This document shows, piece after piece, positions 33,804-44,729 of a stretch of 64,000 nt of DNA (the stretch's first letter is position 1; every line of letters starts with the position of its first letter). The notes under the pieces are model-generated. The model did no database searches. It was not told the DNA's origin and was given only the letters and a program-made list of their open reading frames with translations. The stretch lies in NCBI RefSeq assembly GCF_003711105.1, contig NZ_CP023865.1, forward strand, positions 7,113,001 through 7,177,000. The letters run 5' to 3'. Both the position numbers and the translations under genes were made by a program. Source of the DNA: Actinoplanes teichomyceticus ATCC 31121 (GTDB lineage Bacteria; Actinomycetota; Actinomycetes; Mycobacteriales; Micromonosporaceae).

Positions 33804-36110
33804 ATGCGCACGCACATCACCCCGGGGTCGTACGGATCCGCCCTGCTCGACCGGCATCTGCGGGCGCTGCGCCGGGCCGGTCCGGACGGGCCGGCGGCGG
33901 CCGCGCTGGCGGCCCGTTCCGCGGACGCGCGGGCCCTGCTGGCGTACGCCGCGGGCGTCACCGACCTGGACGCCCTGCTGGCCACCGCCCGCGCCGGCCG
34001 GCCGCTGCCCGACGGCCTGGACCCGTGGGCGCTCGGCGAGCTGGCCCGGGTGATCGCGTGCCAGGATCTGGAGCCGCAGGACCGGGCGGACGGCCTGGCG
34101 CTGTTCGACGCGCTGCTGCGCGCCCACGGCCCGGCCGCGGTCGCTCCCGACCACCAGGGCGTGCACGCGCAGCTGGCGCTGGCCGCGGGCCGCGCCGCCG
34201 ACCTGCTGGAGCGGTACCCGCGGATCCCGCGCCCGGTCCGCGAGGCGCTCGCCGTCGACCTGGCCGAGCCGGCCACCTGGCTGGCCCGTTTCACCCGGCT
34301 GCTGCCCGCGCCCGGTTTCACGCTCGCCGACGGCCCCGGGCCGCGCTTCGACCGGATCGTGCCCGGGACGGCCGCCGCGGTCGGCGGCGGGCCCCGGATC
34401 ACCACGATCGTCACCACCTACCGGCCCGGCCCGGCGCTGCTGGTCACCATCCGCTCGCTGCTCGCGCAGAGCTGGACCGACCAGGAGATCCTGATCGTCG
34501 ACGACGGCTCGGAGCAGGCCGCCGTGCTCGACGAGGCCGCCGCCCTGGACCCGCGGATCCGGGTGCTGCGGCTGCCCGGCAACGGCGGCACCTACCGGGC
34601 CCGCAACGCCGGCCTGGACGCCGCGACCGGGGAGTTCGTCACCTTCCAGGACTCCGACGACTGGTCGCACCCGCTGCGGCTGCAACGCCAGGTGGCGCCG
34701 CTGCTGGCCGACCCGGCGCTGTTCGCCACCACCTCGGCCGGGATGCGGGTCACCGGCGACCTGGTGGTGACCCGGCCGGGGTACGCGCGGCACCGGTCGT
34801 ACAACCTGTCGTCGCTGATGCTGCGCCGTGCGGTCGCCCTGCGTGAGCTCGGCTACCTGGACACCGTCCGCAAGGGAGCGGACGCGGAATACGTGGAGCG
34901 GGCCCGGGCGGTGTTCGGCCGTCCCGCCGTACCGCACCTCAGCGGCGAGACGCTCGCCCTGATCCGGCTCTCCGGCGGCTCGCTGTCCAGCGCGGACATG
35001 GCGCCCGGCTGGACGCACCCGGCGCGGCGCGCGTACCTGTCGGCGTTCCAGGCGTGGCACACCCGGGTCGCCGCCGGCCGGGAGACCGCCTACCGGCCGC
35101 GGGAGCCGCGGCGGCGGGCGTTCGCCGCGCCGCACCGGCTCGCCGGGACCGGCGGCCCCGAGACGTACGACCTGATCCTGGCCGGGGACTTCAGCACGCC
35201 GGAGAGCGCCGGCCCGCTGCGCGCCCTCGCCACCCGGGCGGTCGCGTTCGCGCTGCTGCACCTGCCGGCGCTCGGCGCGGCGGCCGGGAACCTGGACCCG
35301 GACGTGCAGCGGATGATCAACGTCGGCACGGTGCGCCAGACGCTGCTGGCCGACCGGGCGTACGCCGGGCTGGTCGTGGTGTGCGGTCCGGCGTCGCTGG
35401 CCTTCGCCACCGGGCAGCCCAGCGCCGTCCGCGCCGGCCGGGTGGTGATCGGGGAGGACCCGGCCTGGGCCGCCGCGGCCGGGGCCTGCACGGCGGCGGC
35501 GCGCCGGCTGTTCAGGGCCGAGCCGGTGTGGCTGCCGCTGCCGTGCACCGTCGACCCGCGCCGGTGGCGGGCCACGCGCACCGGACCGGCCGCCGACCGC
35601 CCCGTGCTGGGCCGGTTCGTCCACGACGGCCGCGAGGAGCTGCGAACGCTGCGGGCTGTGCTGCGGGACACCCCGGATGTCGACGTACGCCTGCTGGACC
35701 GCACCGCCGAGACCGCCGCCGCCTTCGGCGCCCGCCCCCCGCTGAGCTGGCTGATCTACCAGGACCGGGACGTCACGCCGCGCGCCTTCCTGCACCAGCT
35801 GGACTACTACCTGGGCGGTGGCGACGGACCGGCGCAACTGCTCGCCCCGCTGGCCGCCGGCTGCGTCGTGCTGCTCACCCCGGACCGGGAGGTGGAGTAC
35901 GGCCCGGCCGCGGTCTACTGCGCTCCCGGCGAGCTGCACCGGACCCTGCGCCGGCTGCACCGCGACCCGTCCGGCTACGCCGCGCAGAGCGCCCGCGGCC
36001 GCGACTTCGCCGGCCGTCACCACCCCGGCGTCTACGCCGACGCCGTGCTGGCCCTGCTGCACCCGGGCGGCGGCCTGCCCCGGCCGCGCACCGAGCTCGC
36101 CCTCCCCTAG
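33804..36110 (+). CDS. Long glycosyltransferase, GT2 core with GT-B-like C-terminal half (paralogue A)
   Basis: 768 aa from ATG 33804. Residues 1-195 are helical and unassigned. A GT2 domain follows: TIVTTYRPGPALLVTIRSLL, EILIVDDGSEQ and the acidic FQDSDDWSHP near 280-290. The C-terminal half (about 430-768) has a GT-B-like look, with YLGGGDGPAQLLAPLAAGCV near its end. It shares length, order and motifs with the 769-aa protein at 38131-40440 (both read ARNAGLDAATG and VTFQDSDDWSHP), so the two are paralogues at opposite sides of the CAP and methyltransferase genes. Probably cytosolic polymer-assembly enzymes; sugars unknown. Confidence 0.88.
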   Translation: MRTHITPGSYGSALLDRHLRALRRAGPDGPAAAALAARSADARALLAYAAGVTDLDALLATARAGRPLPDGLDPWALGELARVIACQDLEPQDRADGLALFDALLRAHGPAAVAPDHQGVHAQLALAAGRAADLLERYPRIPRPVREALAVDLAEPATWLARFTRLLPAPGFTLADGPGPRFDRIVPGTAAAVGGGPRITTIVTTYRPGPALLVTIRSLLAQSWTDQEILIVDDGSEQAAVLDEAAALDPRIRVLRLPGNGGTYRARNAGLDAATGEFVTFQDSDDWSHPLRLQRQVAPLLADPALFATTSAGMRVTGDLVVTRPGYARHRSYNLSSLMLRRAVALRELGYLDTVRKGADAEYVERARAVFGRPAVPHLSGETLALIRLSGGSLSSADMAPGWTHPARRAYLSAFQAWHTRVAAGRETAYRPREPRRRAFAAPHRLAGTGGPETYDLILAGDFSTPESAGPLRALATRAVAFALLHLPALGAAAGNLDPDVQRMINVGTVRQTLLADRAYAGLVVVCGPASLAFATGQPSAVRAGRVVIGEDPAWAAAAGACTAAARRLFRAEPVWLPLPCTVDPRRWRATRTGPAADRPVLGRFVHDGREELRTLRAVLRDTPDVDVRLLDRTAETAAAFGARPPLSWLIYQDRDVTPRAFLHQLDYYLGGGDGPAQLLAPLAAGCVVLLTPDREVEYGPAAVYCAPGELHRTLRRLHRDPSGYAAQSARGRDFAGRHHPGVYADAVLALLHPGGGLPRPRTELALP

Positions 36111-36317
36111 CGCCACCGCCGCCGCCCCGGCCGGGACCGGGTGACCGGCGGCGCCGCACGGCGAACCGGCTCGGCGGGGCCGTCAGGTCGGGCCCGGGGC
36201 CGGCAACCGAACAGCGACGCATCGACACCCTTTTGACAGTCGAGCCCTCCGCGGACCGGGCCGAAGAGAACGGTGAACCTGGCAGCAGCCAGGCGCCGAA
36301 CTCCGAAAGGGCCTCTC

Positions 36318-36803
36318 ATGCGCTCGCTCTTCCGCCGCTTCGCCCTGGTCGCCGCCCTCGCCCCCGCCGCCGCGCTGGGCGCGACGCTGTCCGCGGCCCC
36401 CGCCACGGCCGCCCCGGTCTCCGAGTCGACCCTGCAGGCCGACATCGTGCGGCTGACCAACGCGCAGCGCACCGCGCACGGCTGCGCGGCCCTCAAGGTG
36501 GACAGCCGGCTGGTCACCGCCGCTCGCGGGCACAGCGCGTACATGGCGCAGAGCGGCTCGTTCAGCCACACCGGCCGGGGCGGGTCGAGCTTCGCCGCCC
36601 GGGAGAAGGCCGCGGGCTACCCGAGGCCGTCCGCCGAGAACATCGCCTGGGGTTACCGCACCGGCAAGGACGTGGTGGACGCCTGGATGAAGAGCCCGGG
36701 CCACCGCGCCAACATCCTCAGCTGCAAGTCCCGGACGGTCGGCGTCGGCGCGGTCTACAGCGACAACGGCACCCCCTACTACACCCAGGACTTCGGGTAC
36801 TGA
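36318..36803 (+). CDS. Secreted CAP-domain (SCP/PR1) protein
   Basis: 161 aa from ATG 36318, with GAAAGGG upstream; an in-frame GTG at 36273 would add a non-signal extension. Signal peptide about 1-32 (RSLFRRFALVAALAPAAALG, cleavage near ATAAP). The CAP domain has IVRLTNAQRTAHGCAALKVD, HSAYMAQSGSFSHTG, AENIAWGY and MKSPGHRANIL, with the two cavity His and the Glu present. Bacterial CAP proteins are secreted and of uncertain function. It sits between glycan genes, 207 bp past the 768-aa transferase; that gap shows no feature. Confidence 0.93.
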   Translation: MRSLFRRFALVAALAPAAALGATLSAAPATAAPVSESTLQADIVRLTNAQRTAHGCAALKVDSRLVTAARGHSAYMAQSGSFSHTGRGGSSFAAREKAAGYPRPSAENIAWGYRTGKDVVDAWMKSPGHRANILSCKSRTVGVGAVYSDNGTPYYTQDFGY

Positions 36804-36833
36804 GCCGGCCGGCCTCGCTCCGCTCGGCGGGCA

Positions 36834-36921
36834 TTTCGCCCCTTTGAGTCGATGTCGAGGCCCGGAGGAACGACCACGCCTCGCTTGTCGTTCTTCGGGT
36901 CCTCGACATCGACGGGCGAAA
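36834..36921. repeat. Long imperfect palindrome (REP/MITE-like)
   Basis: Arms 36848-36874 and 36887-36913 (27 bp each) match at 24 of 27 positions around a 12-base loop. A second outer stem, TTTCGCCC at about 36834 with GGGCGAAA at 36914-36921, extends it past a 6-base bulge. It lies between the convergent CAP and methyltransferase genes, where it could act as a bidirectional terminator, but it is far longer than one and looks like a dispersed palindromic element. The rest of 36804-37011 holds no gene. Confidence 0.8.
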
Positions 36922-37011
36922 GGCGCTTTGCGGCACGGTTGGATCTGCCTCGGACGGCCGCGAGCCGCTGCGGTACTCCTTCGCATGAGGTTCGGGCTCG
37001 CTTCGGCGGGC

Positions 37012-38073
37012 TCAGGTGAGCGCCCCTGCCGGTCCCCCTGCGGCAGGGGCGTTCGCCGTGACCAGGGTCCGGCGGGCGTAGGACAGGATGGCGTGCCGGC
37101 CGAGCATCCCCTCCTCGCGGGCGAGGCCGTCCACGGTGGCCAGCCAGGCGGCGATCGCGGCGCGCTCGTCCGCGCGGTTCGCGTCGTCGAGGACGATCGT
37201 CGCCCGGTCCGCGAGGCGCGGCTCGACGACCGGCAGCGCGGGGTACCGGCTGTCCGGCCCGACGGCCGCCGGCGGGCCGTCGACCAGCAGGAAGTCGATG
37301 CCGTGCAGATCGGCCAGGGCGGCCGGGTCGTACCACGAACAGGTGCGGTCGCCGGCCTCGACCGGGGTGAGCGGGGCGTCGCGCACCTCGGCCACCGCGG
37401 TCAGCCCGTGCGCCCGCAACGCCGCCCGGGTACGCCCGGCGTACTCCGGATCGTGGTCGAGCGAGACCAGCCGGCCACCGACCCTCTCCAGCACGTAACC
37501 CAGCCAGATCGTGGACGTGCCGCTGCCCAGCTCCAGCACCAGCCCCGGCCGCCGGGACCGGACCAGGAACAGCAGCTCCAGCAGGTCGGTCGGGTTGAGC
37601 GCGTAGTCGCCGGAGGACGGCATCGGGGCGCGTGGCGTGAAGCCCTGGAACAGCTGCACGGTCGCCTCCATCTCGCGCGGCACGGCCAGCCGCAGGCCGC
37701 GCATCCCCCGGTCGGCGAGCCGCTGCACCCGGGCCACCGCGTCGACCAGTTCGCGGTGCCGGTCCTCGGTGGCCAGCCGCTGGCGTTCCACCGCGGACAC
37801 CACCCGCCGCTGCGTCTGGTCGAGCACGACCCGCAGGTCGCGGATCTCCCGGCGGTCGGCGCGCAGCGCGACCAGCCGTCGGTTGACCTGCAGCACACCG
37901 GCCAGGACCACGGCGAGCAGCACGGCGAGCAGGCAGACGGCCAGGCCGGTGGCGTCGAACGCGGCGGCCGCGGCGATCGCCGCGACGAGCAGCGAGGTGA
38001 GCGCGGCGGCGGCGAGGGTCCGTGGTCCGAGCCCGCGGGCCCGGCCGGCCAGCCGGCGAAGTCTGCGCACCAT
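37012..38073 (-). CDS. Membrane-tethered class I SAM-dependent methyltransferase
   Basis: 353 aa from ATG 38073, preceded by GGGAGGG. Two hydrophobic segments at about 18-62, a coiled coil at about 65-115 (LRADRREIRDLRVVLDQTQR), then a class I Rossmann methyltransferase: VLELGSGTSTIWLGYVLERV (motif I), VSLDHDPEY (motif II) and DFLLVDGPPAAVG (motif post II). It resembles FkbM/CmcI-like or TylF-like O-methyltransferases found in glycan clusters. The tether would hold it at the inner membrane face near the assembling polymer. Follows the 769-aa transferase with a 57-bp gap. Confidence 0.88.
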   Translation of the reverse strand: MVRRLRRLAGRARGLGPRTLAAAALTSLLVAAIAAAAAFDATGLAVCLLAVLLAVVLAGVLQVNRRLVALRADRREIRDLRVVLDQTQRRVVSAVERQRLATEDRHRELVDAVARVQRLADRGMRGLRLAVPREMEATVQLFQGFTPRAPMPSSGDYALNPTDLLELLFLVRSRRPGLVLELGSGTSTIWLGYVLERVGGRLVSLDHDPEYAGRTRAALRAHGLTAVAEVRDAPLTPVEAGDRTCSWYDPAALADLHGIDFLLVDGPPAAVGPDSRYPALPVVEPRLADRATIVLDDANRADERAAIAAWLATVDGLAREEGMLGRHAILSYARRTLVTANAPAAGGPAGALT

Positions 38074-38130
38074 GAACCGCCACCCTCCCGAGGCCGCGGG
38101 GGCGGCCACACCCTGCCCTAACGGCGCAAC

Positions 38131-40440
38131 CTACCGGGCGTTACGCTCGCCCACCGCCAGCTCGTGCACCCGTTCGGCGAACAGCCGCGGGGCGTGCTCC
38201 TTGCGCAGCGTCAGCCGGTCCAGCCGTCGCTGCTCCGCCGCCAGCACCGGGTCGGTCCGGTAGCGCCGCACCACCTCGGCGACGTCCGCGGCCGCGCAGT
38301 GCACGCCGACCGGGCCGGGCTCCGCGGTCAGCGGGATGCAGCCCATCGTGGCCGCGTCCAGCACCGGCCGCTGCGCCGGTGACGGTGCGAAGTGGAGGGA
38401 GAAGTCGAGCTGCCCGTAGAACTCCAGCGGCTCCAGATCGGCGGCCTGGTAGACCAGCCGCCCGGCCGGTTGCCGGGGCAGGCGCACCCCGTCGTCGACC
38501 CGGATCCGGATGTCGGCGCCGGTGAGCCGGTCCAGCACGGCGAGATCCGCGCGGTCGTGCACCTCGGCGCCGATCACCGGGCGGCACGGGACCGGCCGGG
38601 CGCCCGCCGGCCCGGGGCCGCCGCGCCGGACCGCGGCCACGGTGGGCAGATCGAACCCGGTCACCGGGAGGTCTTCGCGCAGCAGCGCGGCCCGGACCTC
38701 CGGCCGCTGCGGGCACCACCACGCCGGCACGCCGAACATCCGCTCGGCCGCCGCGGCGCAGGGCGCCGTCGCGCGGTCCGGCGCCCGCTCCACGAGGACC
38801 AGCACGGTACGCGGGACCAGACCCACCGGCCCGGCCGGCGGGAACCGCAGCAGCTCCGGTTCCCGCACCAGCAGCAGCCCGCAGCGGGCCGGGTCGGTGC
38901 GGGTGATCTGCCCGATCCGGCCGGCGTTGACCTGTTCCTGGACGGCGGGGTGCACCGGCAACCGGGCTCGGGCCGGCCGCCGCCAGTCCTCCAGGTGCAG
39001 GATCGCCACCCGCAATCCGCGGGCGAGCAGCGCCTCGATCTCGGCCAGCGCGGACCGCTGGGTCGCCGTCACGGCCCGCCAGTCGGCGGCGACGACCACG
39101 TCGTACGCCGCGGCGGCGATCCGGGCGCCGGCCGGCCGCGACAGGTGCGCCGGCGCCGGGAACGGGCGGTTCGCGCCGTCGCGGGGCCGGAAGGCCGGCG
39201 CGGCGCCCGCGGCGATCCGCGAGTGCCAGGTGGCGTAGCCGGAGCGGTAGACGGCGCGGGCCGGATGGATCCAGTACGGCCGGACCTCGGCCCGCGACAG
39301 CGACCCCGCGGAGAGCCGGATCAGCGCCAGGTGCACCGGCAGGTGCCGCACCGCCCGAGGGCCGCACGCTGCGACGATCCGGTCGATGTACTCCGAGTCG
39401 CCGCCCTTGCGGACCACGTCGAAGTAGCCGACCCGGGCCGGCACCACGTCCCGGCGGATCAGCAGCGAGGACGGGTTGAGCTTGCCGCCGCGCCGGCCCA
39501 GCCGGGTGAGCGTGAGGTGCTCGGTGACCCGCCGGCCGTCCGAGGTGGACGCGACCAGCTCCGGCTCGTCGAGCAGCGGCGCGACCTGCAGCTCCAGGCG
39601 GCGCGGGTGCGACCAGTCGTCGGAGTCCTGGAAGGTCACGAACGCTCCGGTGGCGGCGTCCAGGCCGGCGTTGCGCGCCACGTACGTCCCGGCGTTGCGG
39701 GCCTGGCGCAGCAGCCGCACCCGCGGGTCCAGCGCCACCGCCGCCCGCAGGATCGCCTCGTGCTCCGCCGCGGACCCGTCGTCGACCACCAGCACCTCCA
39801 GGTTGCGCCAGGACTGCCGGACGATCGAGCGCACCGCGGTCAGCAACCCCTCCCCCGGCCGGTACGCGGTCACCACCACACTGATCCGTTCCGGTCGTAC
39901 CACCGGAGTGGGCTCGGCGGTGCACAGCCGGTCGAACGGCGGCACGCTGTCCCGGCCGTCCAGCCGGATCGCCGGCTCGGGCAGCCCGGCGCCGAACCGC
40001 CGCAGCCACGGCCCCACCGGGCGGCGCGGATCGAGGAACGGGTTGGCCAGGTCGGTGCGGATCTCGTGGCGTACCTGCGGGTGCACCCCCGGCTGCGGGT
40101 TCATGGCCAGCTGGGCGTAGACCGCGCGCGAGGCGGCCGGCACCGCGCGGGCGCCCAGGTCGGCGCGGATCAGCTCGTACAGCGCCAGGGCGTCGGCGCG
40201 GTCCGCCGGCCGGACCTCCTGCAACGCGATGATCTGCGCCAGCACGGCCAGCAGGTCCGGCCGCACCGCCCGGCCCCGGGCGCGCAGCCAGCCGCGCCGG
40301 GCGGCCCGGGCGGCGGCCAGCAGCTCGGCCAGGGTGCCGGCGCCGCCCAGCCCGGCGCGCGCCAGCTCGTCCCGCAGGCCCACCGCGCGAGTGCGTACCG
40401 CGGCGGCGACCAGGGTCGCCGGCTCCTCGTCCCCGATCAT
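38131..40440 (-). CDS. Long glycosyltransferase, GT2 core with GT-B-like C-terminal half (paralogue B)
   Basis: 769 aa from ATG 40440. Same plan as the 768-aa protein: helical N-terminal region, GT2 domain (ISVVVTAYRPGEGLLTAVRS, EVLVVDDGS, VTFQDSDDWSHP), then a C-terminal half with LDFSLHFAPSPAQRPVLDAA and a GT4-like tail (VAEVVRRYRTDP). Identity is high around the GT2 core and lower elsewhere, so the copies are not recent. It starts 32 bp after glnD on the same strand, with no hairpin seen between, and may be cotranscribed with the nitrogen operon. Confidence 0.88.
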   Translation of the reverse strand: MIGDEEPATLVAAAVRTRAVGLRDELARAGLGGAGTLAELLAAARAARRGWLRARGRAVRPDLLAVLAQIIALQEVRPADRADALALYELIRADLGARAVPAASRAVYAQLAMNPQPGVHPQVRHEIRTDLANPFLDPRRPVGPWLRRFGAGLPEPAIRLDGRDSVPPFDRLCTAEPTPVVRPERISVVVTAYRPGEGLLTAVRSIVRQSWRNLEVLVVDDGSAAEHEAILRAAVALDPRVRLLRQARNAGTYVARNAGLDAATGAFVTFQDSDDWSHPRRLELQVAPLLDEPELVASTSDGRRVTEHLTLTRLGRRGGKLNPSSLLIRRDVVPARVGYFDVVRKGGDSEYIDRIVAACGPRAVRHLPVHLALIRLSAGSLSRAEVRPYWIHPARAVYRSGYATWHSRIAAGAAPAFRPRDGANRPFPAPAHLSRPAGARIAAAAYDVVVAADWRAVTATQRSALAEIEALLARGLRVAILHLEDWRRPARARLPVHPAVQEQVNAGRIGQITRTDPARCGLLLVREPELLRFPPAGPVGLVPRTVLVLVERAPDRATAPCAAAAERMFGVPAWWCPQRPEVRAALLREDLPVTGFDLPTVAAVRRGGPGPAGARPVPCRPVIGAEVHDRADLAVLDRLTGADIRIRVDDGVRLPRQPAGRLVYQAADLEPLEFYGQLDFSLHFAPSPAQRPVLDAATMGCIPLTAEPGPVGVHCAAADVAEVVRRYRTDPVLAAEQRRLDRLTLRKEHAPRLFAERVHELAVGERNAR

Positions 40441-40472
40441 CGGTCGGTCCAACGCGCCGGGGCGGGCGTCCG

Positions 40473-42758
40473 TTACACCGCGGCGAGCACCGCCTGCTGC
40501 ACCCGGTCCCGTTCGGCCTGCTCGGCCCACGCGCCGACCAGATAGAAGGCGTCCACCACGTCACCGCCGAGAGTGGAGATCCGGGCCGCCCGGATCTCCG
40601 CGCCGGCCTCGTCGAGCGCGCTGGTCACCCGGTAGAGCAGGCCGGGCGAATCGGCCGCGCGCAGCTCCAGCACCACCGCGCCGGTGGCCACGGCACGCTG
40701 CCAGACCACCCGCGGCTGCGCGGTGCCGCCCCGGGCGCTCATCGCGCGGGCGCGGACCCGCTGGGTCACCGAGACGTCGCCGGAGGCGACGCGGCGCAGG
40801 TCGGCGGCGAGGGCGACCGGATCGTACGGCGACCCGTAGCGCGGCTGGGTGAAGAACTCGACGATGGCCCGCCCGTCCACCGTCGAGGTGTTGGCGGCCA
40901 CCACGTCCAGCCGGTGCATGGCCAGGCAGGCGGCCACCCCGGCGAGCAGTCCCCGGCGGTCGGCGGCGGCCACCGACACCTGGTCGCCGTCCAGGTGCAC
41001 CACCGGCAACGCGCCGCTGAGCAGCTCCGGGTCGGGTTCCGGCGGCTCGGGCAGCGCGCCGGTGTCGAGCGCGGTGCGCACCCGGCGGACCAGCTCGGCC
41101 ATCAGCCGGCCCTTCCAGTCCGACCAGGCCGCCGGGCCGGTGGCGTGCGAGTCGGCGCGGGCCAGGGCGTGCAGCAGGTCCAGGGTGGCCGGGTCGCCGA
41201 CCGTCTCGGCGACCGTGGAGATGGTCAACGGGTCGTCCAGGTCGCGGCGGGTGGCCACCTCCGGCAGCAGCAGGTGCAGCCGGACCAGTCGCTCCACGGT
41301 GGCCACGTCGGCGCTCGGCAGGCCGATCCGGGTGGCGATGCCGGCGGCGATCGGGGCGCCCACCACGCTGTGGTCGCCGGGCAGGCCCTTGCCGACGTCG
41401 TGCAGGAACGCGCCGATCAGCAGCAGGTCGGGGCGATCCACCTCGCGGGCGTACCGGGTGGCCTCGTAGGCGGCCTGCACCAGGTGCCGGTCCAGGGTGA
41501 ACCGGTGCACCGGGTGGTGCTGCGGGAGGCTGCGCATCCGGGCCCACTCGGGGAGCCAGGCGTCGATCAGGCCGTACCGGTCGGCGGCCTCCCAGGCCGG
41601 CAGCAGGCCGGGACCGGCGCCGAGCAGCGAGATCAGGGCGGCCCGGGCGGCCGGTGGCCACGGGGTGGGCAGCGGTGGGCAGAAGGCGGCCAGCCACTCG
41701 CAGGTGGCCCGGGCGATCGGGAGTTGCACGGCGGCGGCCGCGGCGACCACCCGCAGGGAGAGGCTGGGGTCCGGGACCGGACCGATCGCGGTGCGGGCCA
41801 GGACCAGCTCGCCGTCCTGCTCGACCACGTCGCGGGCGATCGGGCGACGGGCCGGCGCGCCGGCGCGGCGGCGGCCGGCGCGCAGCCGGTCGACGGCCCG
41901 CCAGGCGTCGTCGACGGCGTGCGCGACGGTCCGCGCGTCGCCGGAGACCCGCCGCAGCAGCGCGTCCGGATCGTCGAGCTCCAGCAGTCCGGCGACGGCG
42001 GCGCGCTCCTGGGCGACCAGGCGGTCCACCCGGCGGCCGACCGCGAGGTGCAGGGCGTCCCGGGTGTCCAGCAGCCGCAGGGTGGCGGCGCGTACCGCGG
42101 GGCGCATGGTGTCGGCGATCCCGGCCCGGCCGATGCCGCGCAGCAGGGTGACGTCGCGCAGGCCGCCGGCCGCCTCCTTGAGGTCGCCCTCCAGCAGGAA
42201 GGCCAGCTCGCCGTGGCCGGCCCAGCGCTGGTGGGTGAGCTCGCGCAGCTGCGGCATCAGCCGGACGGCGGTGCGCCGCCACTGGTCGCCGGTGGCCGCG
42301 ACGAGGTCGGCGGAGAGCGCCGCGTCGCCGGCCACGTGCCGGGCGTCGAGCAGGCCGAGGGCCACCTTCACGTCGTCGTGGGCGACCGACAGCGCCTCGG
42401 GCAGGGTACGCACCGAGTGGTCCAGCCCGACCCGGGCGTCCCAGATCGGGTACCACAGCGCGGAGGCGATCCGGTCGATCCCGGGGGTCCCGTTGTGCAG
42501 CAGCACCAGGTCCAGATCGCTGTACGGGGCGCAGTCGCGCCGCCCCAGCCCGCCCACCGCGAGCAGGCTGACACCGCCCAGGTGGCTCGGGAACAGCTCC
42601 CGCAGCCAGGCGTCGTGCGCCGCGGCACGCGCGTCGCGCGCCGCGGCGCCGATGTGGTCACGCGGCTTGTCGAGCGAGCCGCCGGCTTCTCCCGCTTGTC
42701 CATCGGGATGTCGCTGCGCGTGGGCAACGGCGGGCGGCTCGCTCAACGGGTCCGTCAT
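40473..42758 (-). CDS. glnD: [Protein-PII] uridylyltransferase/uridylyl-removing enzyme
   Basis: 761 aa. Nucleotidyltransferase motif GGLGRRDCAPYSDLDL at about 69-84, GlnE/D-specific helical part, an HD domain (LIGAFLHDVGKGLPGDHS) for the removing activity, and two C-terminal ACT domains (VSVAAADRRGLLAGVAACLA; LELRAADSPGLLYRVTSALD) that sense glutamine. In actinobacteria GlnD homologues often adenylylate GlnK rather than uridylylate it, so the nucleotide is uncertain. Starts 4 bp after glnB. Confidence 0.96.
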   Translation of the reverse strand: MTDPLSEPPAVAHAQRHPDGQAGEAGGSLDKPRDHIGAAARDARAAAHDAWLRELFPSHLGGVSLLAVGGLGRRDCAPYSDLDLVLLHNGTPGIDRIASALWYPIWDARVGLDHSVRTLPEALSVAHDDVKVALGLLDARHVAGDAALSADLVAATGDQWRRTAVRLMPQLRELTHQRWAGHGELAFLLEGDLKEAAGGLRDVTLLRGIGRAGIADTMRPAVRAATLRLLDTRDALHLAVGRRVDRLVAQERAAVAGLLELDDPDALLRRVSGDARTVAHAVDDAWRAVDRLRAGRRRAGAPARRPIARDVVEQDGELVLARTAIGPVPDPSLSLRVVAAAAAVQLPIARATCEWLAAFCPPLPTPWPPAARAALISLLGAGPGLLPAWEAADRYGLIDAWLPEWARMRSLPQHHPVHRFTLDRHLVQAAYEATRYAREVDRPDLLLIGAFLHDVGKGLPGDHSVVGAPIAAGIATRIGLPSADVATVERLVRLHLLLPEVATRRDLDDPLTISTVAETVGDPATLDLLHALARADSHATGPAAWSDWKGRLMAELVRRVRTALDTGALPEPPEPDPELLSGALPVVHLDGDQVSVAAADRRGLLAGVAACLAMHRLDVVAANTSTVDGRAIVEFFTQPRYGSPYDPVALAADLRRVASGDVSVTQRVRARAMSARGGTAQPRVVWQRAVATGAVVLELRAADSPGLLYRVTSALDEAGAEIRAARISTLGGDVVDAFYLVGAWAEQAERDRVQQAVLAAV

Positions 42759-42762
42759 GTGC

Positions 42763-44667
<1,905 letters not shown>

Positions 44668-44729
44668 TCACAATCGGTTAGTTGATCTCCGGTGAACTGG
44701 CAGAATGGCCATTCGCCCAGTGACCATGA

